DNA of 64,000 bases, taken from NCBI RefSeq assembly GCF_046591575.1, contig NZ_JBIQWA010000002.1, forward strand, positions 186,001 through 250,000, read 5' to 3'. Positions 57,651-64,000 of the stretch are shown one piece after another. The position numbers were made by a program, and so were the translations under genes. The stretch's first letter is position 1. Every line of letters starts with the position of its first letter. This DNA comes from Marivita sp046591575 (GTDB lineage: Bacteria > Pseudomonadota > Alphaproteobacteria > Rhodobacterales > Rhodobacteraceae). The notes under the pieces are model-generated. The model did no database searches. It saw nothing but the letters and a program-made list of their open reading frames with translations, and had not been told where the DNA came from.

Positions 57651-59810
57651 TTAGGCGAAATGATCTGCAAAGGCGGTGCTGTGCAACGCCTTCAACTCGT
57701 CCAACGGGGCCTCGGCTGCGCCGATTTTGACCGTGTCGCCTTGGAATTTTCCAACCGTGGCTACCGGCACACCGGCCTGACCTGCCGCCACAAACAGCGC
57801 CTCGGCCTGATCAAAATTGCACGCCACCAGATACCGTGCCTGATCTTCGCCGAAAAGCATCGCCTGATCGGCTTCGTCGATCTGGACACCGACATCCGAT
57901 GCGCTGGCCATTTCAAATGCGGCCAATGCCAGACCACCGTCGCTCAGGTCGGTGCAGGCTTTGATCAGGTCGCGATTTTCACGGATGAAATCACCATGCA
58001 GGCGTTCGGCGGCCAGATCCACATGCGGCGCGTCGCCATCTTCGCGGTTGAACACTTCGGCCAACAGCGCGGATTGGCCAAGATGGCCCTGTGTTTCCCC
58101 AATCAGCAGGGCGACATGCCCGTCGCGCGCGCGGCCAAGGATCGGCTCTTCGTCTTTACCCAGCAGTCCCACCGCGCCAATCGTCGGTGTGGGCAAAATG
58201 CCCTGACCATCCGTTTCATTGTAAAGCGACACGTTGCCCGACACGATGGGCATCTCAAGCGCCGAACAGGCTTGTCCGATGCCGTCCAATGCGCCGACAA
58301 ACTGTCCCATAATTTCCGGCTTTTCGGGATTGCCAAAGTTAAGGTTGTCGGTGGTCGCCAGGGGTTTTGCGCCGACGGCACAGAGGTTCCGGAACGCTTC
58401 GGCCACGGCTTGCTTGCCGCCCTCTACCGGGTTGGCTTTGACGTAGCGCGGGGTCACGTCCGATGTGAAGGCCAGCTTTTTGTCGGTGCCATGCACGCGG
58501 ATCACGCCAGCGCCCCAGCCGGGGCCTTCGACGGTGTCGGCCATGACCATCGTGTCATATTGTTCAAACACCCAGTTGCGGGCGCTATAGTTCGGGCTGC
58601 CGATCAGCACCTTCAGCGCATCAATGGGATCGACTGCCGGGACGTCCTCCAAAGGTGCTGGTGCCTCGGTCGGCTCCCAGGGGCGGTCATATTCGGGGGC
58701 CGAGGAGCTGAGCTTGCTCAGTGGCATGTCGGCTTTGGCGACGTTGTTGTGCATGATCAGAAAGCGATCTTCGGCGATGGTTTCCCCGACGATGGCAAAA
58801 TCGAGATCCCATTTTTCGAACACGGCGCGGGCTTCGGCCTCTTTTTCGGTGTCCAGAACCATCAACATGCGTTCTTGGGATTCCGACAGCATCATCTCGT
58901 AGGCGGTCATGTTCTCTTCGCGCTGCGGGACTTTTTCAAGATCAAGCCGGATGCCCAGCTTGCCCTTGTCGCCCATTTCCACGGCAGAGCAGGTCAGGCC
59001 AGCCGCGCCCATATCTTGAATCGACACAACAGCGCCGGTTTGCATCAGTTCCAGCGTTGCTTCCATCAGGCGCTTTTCGGTGAAGGGGTCGCCGACCTGA
59101 ACGGTGGGGCGTTTTTCCTCGATCGTGTCGTCAAATTCAGCCGACGCCATTGTCGCGCCGCCAACGCCGTCGCGGCCGGTTTTTGCGCCAAGGTAGACAA
59201 CCGGACGCCCGACACCGCTGGCGGCCGAGTAGAAAATCTTGTCCGCATCGGCCAGGCCTGCGGCAAAGGCGTTGACCAGGCAGTTGCCATTGTAAGCCGC
59301 ATGAAAACGCACTTCGCCACCGACGGTCGGCACGCCGAAGCAGTTGCCATATCCGCCAATCCCTTCGACCACACCATGCACAAGCTGGCGCGTCTTGGGG
59401 TGGTCCTTTTCACCAAACGACAGCGCGTTCATCGCCGCGATGGGCCGCGCGCCCATGGTAAACACGTCACGCAGAATGCCGCCCACGCCGGTGGCCGCGC
59501 CTTGGTAGGGTTCGATATAGCTGGGGTGGTTGTGACTCTCCATCTTGAAGACCACAGCCTGACCATCCCCGATATCGACCACTCCGGCGTTTTCACCCGG
59601 GCCGCAAATGACCTGCGGGCCCTCGGTGGGCAGGGTGCGCAGCCATTTCTTGGAGGACTTGTAGGAACAATGCTCGTTCCACATGGCCGAAAAGATGCCA
59701 AGCTCGGTAAAGGTTGGCTCGCGCCCCATGATGTTTAGGATCTCGGCATATTCGTCGGCGTTGATCCCGTGGGCGGCAATGAGGTCTTCGGTGATGGCTG
59801 GCTCTTGCAT
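57651..59810 (-). CDS. purL: Phosphoribosylformylglycinamidine synthase subunit PurL
   Basis: 719 residues from the ATG at MQEPAITEDLIAAHGINADEYAEIL, preceded by GGAAGC; a longer reading to 60176 crosses into the divergent kinase gene. Purine step 4, converting FGAR to FGAM with the glutaminase PurQ and PurS. Blocks are MWNEHCSYKSSKKWLRTLPT (catalytic His), VVFKMESHNHPSYIEPYQGAATGVGGILRDVFTMGARPIA, IQDMGAAGLTCSAVEMGDKG, and in the second half TDNLNFGNPEKPEIMGQFV, VSGNVSLYNET, TDLSDGGLALAAFEMA. Length fits the small PurL that works with separate PurS and PurQ. Confidence 0.97.
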   Translation of the reverse strand: MQEPAITEDLIAAHGINADEYAEILNIMGREPTFTELGIFSAMWNEHCSYKSSKKWLRTLPTEGPQVICGPGENAGVVDIGDGQAVVFKMESHNHPSYIEPYQGAATGVGGILRDVFTMGARPIAAMNALSFGEKDHPKTRQLVHGVVEGIGGYGNCFGVPTVGGEVRFHAAYNGNCLVNAFAAGLADADKIFYSAASGVGRPVVYLGAKTGRDGVGGATMASAEFDDTIEEKRPTVQVGDPFTEKRLMEATLELMQTGAVVSIQDMGAAGLTCSAVEMGDKGKLGIRLDLEKVPQREENMTAYEMMLSESQERMLMVLDTEKEAEARAVFEKWDLDFAIVGETIAEDRFLIMHNNVAKADMPLSKLSSSAPEYDRPWEPTEAPAPLEDVPAVDPIDALKVLIGSPNYSARNWVFEQYDTMVMADTVEGPGWGAGVIRVHGTDKKLAFTSDVTPRYVKANPVEGGKQAVAEAFRNLCAVGAKPLATTDNLNFGNPEKPEIMGQFVGALDGIGQACSALEMPIVSGNVSLYNETDGQGILPTPTIGAVGLLGKDEEPILGRARDGHVALLIGETQGHLGQSALLAEVFNREDGDAPHVDLAAERLHGDFIRENRDLIKACTDLSDGGLALAAFEMASASDVGVQIDEADQAMLFGEDQARYLVACNFDQAEALFVAAGQAGVPVATVGKFQGDTVKIGAAEAPLDELKALHSTAFADHFA

Positions 59811-60064
59811 GTAGGCTTCCGGCGGCAGTGGCGTGTTGCGCGTGTCATAGGGCAAGGGCGACCGGGAAGGAAGAGGTGCCAGGGATATTGGCACGCGTTG
59901 CGGCGAAACGGTCTGGAACGGCCCGGTTGCCCGGATAGGCAAGTTTCCGCCGCAATCATCGCGCGCGGCGGTGTTGTAACTTGTGGCTTTATCTCGAATT
60001 GAAAGATACACGTAAAGAGTGCGTTTGACCTGACGATCCTGGCCTGAAGGAGGCCTACCCCAAC

Positions 60065-61072
60065 ATGACGATTGCGGTGGCACCTGAATATAGCCACTTG
60101 GCGTTGACCGAAATGCAGGTCGGTCTGGAAGTCGCCCGCGTGGGGATCGGACGCGTTGATTACCTTGCCGATACAATCAGGCTGGACGGCCTCAGCGCGG
60201 AATTGTTCGGCTTTACGGCCGGCACGGATATTCCGCGCGCCACGTTTCATACGCGTATTCATCCTGATGACTGGCTCATGGTCGCGCGGGAGGTGGATGT
60301 TCTGTTGGCCCCTCAAAAGCCGGATGTGATTGATTTAACGCATCGCATTTTGCTGCCGAACGGAGAGGAGCGCTGGGTCAATGCCCGCAAACGTGTGACA
60401 TTTGACAGGACCGTGCGTCCGGACGGACCGATTGGCGGTGTGTTTGCCGTTCTGGATGTCACCGAAATCAAACGGGCCCAGCAAGAAACAGAGTTGCTGG
60501 TCAGGGAATTGAACCATCGAACCAAGAACCTGATCACAGTGGTGCGCGGCATCAGCCGTCTTTTGGCCCGCACAGTTGCACCAGAAGATTTCCCCGAAGA
60601 GCTGAACAAGCGGTTGATGGTGCTGGTGCGCAATCAGGATGCAATCATCGGTGGCGGCGCGGGGGCGTTCGATTTGAAAGAACTGCTGCTGTCCCAGCTT
60701 GCGCCTTTTGACGACGATCTGAGATCGCGGGTGACGCTTAGCGGCGCTCGAATGCGCATCACTGCGGATGCGGCACAGGTCATTGGTATGATCGTGCACG
60801 AACTGGCCACGAATGCGGTGAAATACGGCGCTCTCTCGCAACCCGGCGGGCGCGTGACGCTGGATTGGGACAGTGAGGGCGAACACAACACTGTCGCCTT
60901 TGTGTGGCGCGAACAGGGGGTGCCCAGGGTGGCCCCGCCATCGCGTCAGGGGTTTGGATCACAGGTGCTGGAAACACTGCCCAAGCTGTCGCTGGATGCA
61001 GATGTGTCCATGCGCTTTGATCCGGGCGGTATCTGCTATAGCCTGCGGGTGCCGCAATCCGTTTTGGGCTGA
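60065..61072 (+). CDS. PAS-domain HWE-family sensor histidine kinase, cytosolic
   Basis: 335 residues, no transmembrane segment. PAS domain at about 15-135 (GLEVARVGIGRVDYLADTIRLDGLSAELFGF; DLTHRILLPNGEERWVNARKRV; GGVFAVLDVTEIKRAQQE). The HWE phosphoacceptor is RELNHRTKNLITVVRGISRLLART (His151), the N-box IVHELATNAVKYGALSQPGGRV, and the WxE motif FVWREQG. No LOV cysteine motif is present, so this is not a flavin photoreceptor. HWE kinases in alphaproteobacteria often feed PhyR/general stress response or small response regulators. None is adjacent, so it is an orphan kinase. RBS GGAGG lies 10 bases upstream. Confidence 0.9.
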   Translation: MTIAVAPEYSHLALTEMQVGLEVARVGIGRVDYLADTIRLDGLSAELFGFTAGTDIPRATFHTRIHPDDWLMVAREVDVLLAPQKPDVIDLTHRILLPNGEERWVNARKRVTFDRTVRPDGPIGGVFAVLDVTEIKRAQQETELLVRELNHRTKNLITVVRGISRLLARTVAPEDFPEELNKRLMVLVRNQDAIIGGGAGAFDLKELLLSQLAPFDDDLRSRVTLSGARMRITADAAQVIGMIVHELATNAVKYGALSQPGGRVTLDWDSEGEHNTVAFVWREQGVPRVAPPSRQGFGSQVLETLPKLSLDADVSMRFDPGGICYSLRVPQSVLG

Positions 61073-61086
61073 TCCGGTCGACCGGC

Positions 61087-61114
61087 AAAAAAAAGGCCGA
61101 GCATAAGCTCGGCC
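61087..61114 (-). terminator. Strong intrinsic terminator, minus strand
   Basis: Perfect 8-bp stem GGCCGAGC/GCTCGGCC with a four-base loop, followed on the minus strand by eight T. It lies 141 bases beyond the LysR stop and probably ends that transcript. On the plus strand, where the histidine kinase ends, there is no T-run. Confidence 0.8.
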
Positions 61115-61138
61115 GAAGTCCAACAGGGAGGTATCAAG

Positions 61139-61303
61139 ATGATGCCAGATTGGGCGTTTCACCTTGCATATGCCAAATATGTCATCGAATTGAATTCAGG
61201 CAAGGCCTATGTGGCTGCCATGGGCGCATTCCCGCTATGCGTGAGGCGCAAGGGTCACACCTTGATCGCTGCGTCGCGCCCTTCAAGCGCCTTTCGGGTC
61301 TGA
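61139..61303 (+). CDS. Possible 54-residue small protein
   Basis: An ATG-ATG start with GGGAGG seven bases upstream opens a 54-codon frame: MMPDWAFHLAYAKYVIEL at the start, then NSGKAYVAAMGAFPLCVRRKGH and a basic, Ser-rich tail ending in FRV. It begins 24 bases after the hairpin and overlaps the LysR 3' end by 49 bases on the opposite strand. I do not recognise it. The strong ribosome site is the only positive evidence, and the overlap with LysR argues for caution. Confidence 0.35.
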   Translation: MMPDWAFHLAYAKYVIELNSGKAYVAAMGAFPLCVRRKGHTLIAASRPSSAFRV

Positions 61304-62178
61304 CGGTGGGCAAAGATTTCATCCTGAACAAAGTCACGAAACGCCGCAATGCGTTTGGATTGACGCAGCTCTTCCGGATAGGCAAGAAACACCGGAACTT
61401 CGACGGATTCAACCTCGGGCAGGACGCGTTGCACGCTTGGGAAATCCTCGATGATGTAGTCCGGCAAAACCCCGATCCCAAGCCCGGACAGGACACTTTG
61501 TAAAACCCCGAAATAGTTGTTCACGGTCAGCGTTGAATGGATGTCATGCGCCAGCAGCTGTTGCACCAGCATCATCCCCGCGCTGACCTGGGCGGCGCGC
61601 GGGTTCTGGCAGATCAGCCGATGATTGGACATGCCGTCCATCGTTTCAGGCGCACCGTGCTGCGCCAGATATTCTGGCGATGCGTAAAGCCGCATGCGGA
61701 TCGCCATCAGCTTTTTGCGGATCAGATCCGCCTGACTTGGTTCTTTCATGCGCACCGCCACATCGGCCTCGCGCATTGGCAGATCGAGCACCCGTTCTTC
61801 CAGCATCAGGTCGATATTCAGGTCCGGATATTTTTCAAATAGTTTCGGAAGCCGTGGGGCAAGCCAAAGCGACCCAAAGCCGATGGTTGTGGTCACGCGC
61901 AATTCGCCGAACACTTCTTCTTCGCTGTCCCGTATGCGGGCGGTTGCGGCCTCGATGCGTTTGTTCATCGATCGTGTGGCGTCAAACAGCAATTCACCCT
62001 GTTCGGTCAGAATCAAACCGCGGGCATGGCGGTGAAACAGGACCGTGTTCAGCGAATCCTCAAGCGCGCGCACTTGACGCGACACAGCCGATTGCGACAG
62101 GTGCAGCGTGTCACCGGCATGGGTCAGGCTGCCAGCATCGGCAACGGCGTGAAATATTCTAAGCTTGTCCCAGTCCAT
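61255..62178 (-). CDS. LysR-family transcriptional regulator
   Basis: 307 residues from the ATG at MDWDKLRIFHAVADAGSLTHAGDTLHLSQSAVSRQVRALED, the N-terminal winged helix-turn-helix; a start three codons earlier is possible. The linker helix and periplasmic-binding-protein-like effector domain follow (GELRVTTTIGFGSLWLAPRLPKLFEKYPDLNIDLMLEERVLDLPMREADVAVRMKEPSQ; LQSVLSGLGIGVLPDYIIEDFP). Divergent from the indolepyruvate oxidoreductase gene across a 166-bp gap; it may control that gene or itself. Effector unknown. Confidence 0.92.
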   Translation of the reverse strand: MDWDKLRIFHAVADAGSLTHAGDTLHLSQSAVSRQVRALEDSLNTVLFHRHARGLILTEQGELLFDATRSMNKRIEAATARIRDSEEEVFGELRVTTTIGFGSLWLAPRLPKLFEKYPDLNIDLMLEERVLDLPMREADVAVRMKEPSQADLIRKKLMAIRMRLYASPEYLAQHGAPETMDGMSNHRLICQNPRAAQVSAGMMLVQQLLAHDIHSTLTVNNYFGVLQSVLSGLGIGVLPDYIIEDFPSVQRVLPEVESVEVPVFLAYPEELRQSKRIAAFRDFVQDEIFAHRQTRKALEGRDAAIKV

Positions 62179-62304
62179 GACATACACTTTCCATCGTTAC
62201 CGACCGTTTACATGACATAAACACATATATGAACGGCAACTTGTTCAAACACCGGCAATTGATCAAAAATAAGTGGAAAGGTCAGCATTTGTGACCTAAT
62301 ATTA

Positions 62305-62313
62305 TGCTATAAT
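62305..62313 (+). promoter_or_regulatory. Extended -10 promoter TGCTATAAT before the oxidoreductase gene
   Basis: A consensus TATAAT (62308-62313) preceded by TG one base away, 31 bases upstream of the ATG at 62345. No good -35 is seen at 16-18 bases, which fits an extended -10 promoter or one helped by an activator such as the divergent LysR. Confidence 0.55.
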
Positions 62314-62344
62314 CGTTCTGACATCCGTCGCGGGGAGGCGTCCA

Positions 62345-64000
62345 ATGACCAAAGCTGAGATTTCACTGAATGATCGGTTTGACCTTAGCAAATCGCCCGT
62401 ATTGCTGAATGGCACGCAAGCGCTGGTGCGCCTTATGCTGATGCAAAAGGTGCGGGACGTGGCAGCAGGCGTGAACACCGCCGGATATGTCACCGGCTAT
62501 CGCGGATCGCCTTTGGGAGCGGTTGATTTGCAGATGCGCCGCGCGGAAAAGGCGTTGCACGCGGCAGAGGTCACCTTTCAGGAGGGTCTGAACGAAGATC
62601 TTGCCGTGACCGCTCTTTGGGGCACGCAACAGGCCGAGCTGCGCGGCGAGGGCACGCATGATGGCGTGTTTGGTCTGTGGTACGGCAAGGGGCCGGGCGT
62701 TGACCGATCCGGCGACGCGATGCGGCACGCCAACATGGCAGGCACGTCGCCGCATGGCGGTGTCGTGATGGCGATGGGGGATGACCACACCGGCGAAAGC
62801 TCGACCGTGCTGCACCAGTCCGAATGGGCGATGGTGGATGCTTACATGCCGGTTGTCTCGCCCGCTGGCGTGCAGGAGATTCTGGATTACGGGCTTTACG
62901 GCTTTGCCCTGTCGCGGTTTTCGGGGCTTTGGGTGGGCCTCAAGACGATGAAGGATACGGTCGAGGCGACGGCGGTTGTTGATGGGCGGCCGGACCGGAT
63001 GTCTTTTGTCACGCCCGAATTCGACATGCCTGCGGGTGGTTTGAACATCCGTCTGGGCGACACGCCGCACGATCAGGAAGCGCGGATGATCGACCATAAA
63101 CGCTTTGCCGCCGAGGCGTTTTCCCATGCCAACAAGATGGACAAGCGGATCTGGGGCAAGCCGGGGGCGAAGATCGGCTTTGTTGCGGCGGGCAAGAACT
63201 GGCTTGATCTGGTCCATGCGTTGTCGCTTTTGGGCATCGACGCGCCCGAGGCCGAACGGCTTGGCATCACCACCTATAAGGTGGGCCAGACCTGGCCGCT
63301 GGACATGCGCGGCTTTCACGACTGGGCCGAGGGGCTGGACCTGATCGTGGTGGTCGAGGAAAAGCGCAAGCTGATCGAGGTGCAGATCAAGGAAGCCATT
63401 TTCGACGACCGGCGCGGGCGGCGGGTTTATGGTTGGCACAAGGGCGGCGGCGCGGGTTCAATGCATGGACCAGAGCTTTTCCCGACGCGCGGCGCGCTTG
63501 ATCCGATCATGATCGCGGAACGTCTGGGTGGGATTCTGATCGAGGAAGGGCGCGATACAGACCGCATCAGGGCTGGCCTGCAAGCCATTGATGAGACTAA
63601 GAAAGCCGATAATGCAGAGGAGATCGCGGCGCGATTGCCGTATTTCTGTTCCGGCTGCCCGCATAACACGTCCACCAAGGTGCCCGAGGGCAGCCGCGCC
63701 TATGCCGGGATCGGCTGTCATTACATGGTGCAATGGATGGACCGCGAGACCGTGGGCTTTACCCATATGGGGGCCGAGGGGGCCAACTGGATCGGTGAAT
63801 CGCAGTTTTCCAAAAGAAACCATGTTTTTCAGAACCTTGGCGACGGAACTTACAATCATTCCGGCGTTCAGGCCATCCGCGCGGCGCTGGCGGCGGGCAC
63901 GACGATCACGTACAAAATCCTTTATAATGACGCCGTCGCCATGACCGGCGGGCAGAAGAATGACGGCGGATTGACACCGCAACAGATCACCGCTGAATTG
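62345..64000 (+). CDS. Indolepyruvate ferredoxin oxidoreductase, N-terminal part (right edge truncated)
   Basis: 552 codons are present and the frame is still open at the window end; the complete fused protein is usually about 1,130-1,170 residues. The ATG has GAGG upstream. It decarboxylates aryl-2-oxoacids (indolepyruvate, phenylpyruvate) to acyl-CoA with ferredoxin, using TPP. The alpha-like N-terminal half shows NTAGYVTGYRGSPLGAVDLQMRRAE, FGLWYGKGPGVDRSGDAMRHANMAGTSPHGGVVMAMGDDHTGESST, PVVSPAGVQEILDYGLYGFALSRFSGLWVGLK, LPYFCSGCPHNTSTKVPEGSRAYAGIGCH and FTHMGAEGANWIGE. It links to aromatic amino-acid breakdown, as does the homogentisate operon in this window. Confidence 0.93.
   Translation, partial: MTKAEISLNDRFDLSKSPVLLNGTQALVRLMLMQKVRDVAAGVNTAGYVTGYRGSPLGAVDLQMRRAEKALHAAEVTFQEGLNEDLAVTALWGTQQAELRGEGTHDGVFGLWYGKGPGVDRSGDAMRHANMAGTSPHGGVVMAMGDDHTGESSTVLHQSEWAMVDAYMPVVSPAGVQEILDYGLYGFALSRFSGLWVGLKTMKDTVEATAVVDGRPDRMSFVTPEFDMPAGGLNIRLGDTPHDQEARMIDHKRFAAEAFSHANKMDKRIWGKPGAKIGFVAAGKNWLDLVHALSLLGIDAPEAERLGITTYKVGQTWPLDMRGFHDWAEGLDLIVVVEEKRKLIEVQIKEAIFDDRRGRRVYGWHKGGGAGSMHGPELFPTRGALDPIMIAERLGGILIEEGRDTDRIRAGLQAIDETKKADNAEEIAARLPYFCSGCPHNTSTKVPEGSRAYAGIGCHYMVQWMDRETVGFTHMGAEGANWIGESQFSKRNHVFQNLGDGTYNHSGVQAIRAALAAGTTITYKILYNDAVAMTGGQKNDGGLTPQQITAEL

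Noticed and set aside
57567..59738. A 723-codon open frame on the plus strand through purL
   Set aside because: It is a shadow of high-GC third-position bias opposite purL. Its translation has no recognisable domain and purL on the minus strand has all its family motifs.
60065..61072. LOV photoreceptor kinase
   Set aside because: The PAS domain lacks the flavin-cysteine motif, so it is called a general PAS-HWE kinase.
1..64000. tRNA, rRNA, CRISPR arrays, insertion sequences, prophage or integrase genes
   Set aside because: None could be recognised by eye on either strand.

Overview
The window reads as chromosome of a marine Roseobacter-clade alphaproteobacterium (Rhodobacteraceae) with aerobic anoxygenic photosynthesis. 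The evidence is high-GC coding, a puc light-harvesting operon behind PpsR-type operators, a molybdenum formate dehydrogenase of the fds type, aerobic cobalamin genes of the cob type, TRAP transport, Entner-Doudoroff genes and a fused indolepyruvate oxidoreductase. I see no rRNA, tRNA, insertion sequence, integrase or CRISPR array. Genes are dense and almost all intact. Two are cut by the window edges: fdsA at the left and the indolepyruvate ferredoxin oxidoreductase at the right.

Layout. 0-2.4 kb: end of the formate dehydrogenase operon (fdsA, fdhD, fdsD). 2.4-11.3 kb: a minus-strand catabolic block (OCD-family reductase/cyclodeaminase, D-threo-3-hydroxyaspartate dehydratase-like enzyme, periplasmic gamma-glutamyltransferase, sulfatase/phosphonate monoester hydrolase, TAXI-TRAP receptor and fused TRAP permease). 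11.3-15.5 kb: an IclR regulator and the homogentisate operon hmgA-maiA-fahA; near-identical 17-bp operators precede the regulator and hmgA. 15.6-18.7 kb: iron/siderophore ABC importer with internal and terminal terminators. 18.8-20.5 kb: a metal-type permease with a divergent MerR regulator and a textbook 19-bp-spacer MerR promoter. 20.6-26.1 kb: cobalamin genes (cobC, cbiB, bluE, cobU, cobQ, cobO). 26.3-28.8 kb: eda-edd behind a LacI-type operator.

29-42 kb is mainly housekeeping: lipoprotein, rRNA methyltransferase, PIN protein, nlpD-pcm-surE, an SDR, bioY, purF, cvpA, radA, small membrane proteins and alr. 42.4-44.7 kb: cobT, cobS and alpha-ribazole phosphatase, completing the lower cobalamin pathway. 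44.7-51.8 kb: dnaB, pyrE, then the puc antenna operon (pucB, pucA, pucC and a translationally coupled protein of eight 25-residue repeats), then pyrC. 51.8-56.3 kb: a conserved unknown, a glycosyltransferase and an orphan MoxR/VWA pair. 56.3-57.6 kb: a split YeeE/YedE sulfur transporter with two SqrR-type operators. 57.6-64 kb: purL, a cytosolic PAS-HWE histidine kinase, a possible small ORF, a LysR regulator and the start of the indolepyruvate oxidoreductase.

Most notable: (1) the puc operon, whose LH2 alpha subunit carries Phe44-Leu45 (the signature of blue-shifted B800-820 antennae) and a long C-terminal tail, and whose last gene encodes an unfamiliar tandem-repeat protein; (2) the 2.4-11.3 kb block, which may take up and degrade a decorated beta-hydroxyaspartate-type compound; (3) several directly readable regulatory sites (HmgR-like, PpsR, SqrR-like, MerR, LacI-type). 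Functions are assigned from motif and sequence recognition by eye; no database search was run.
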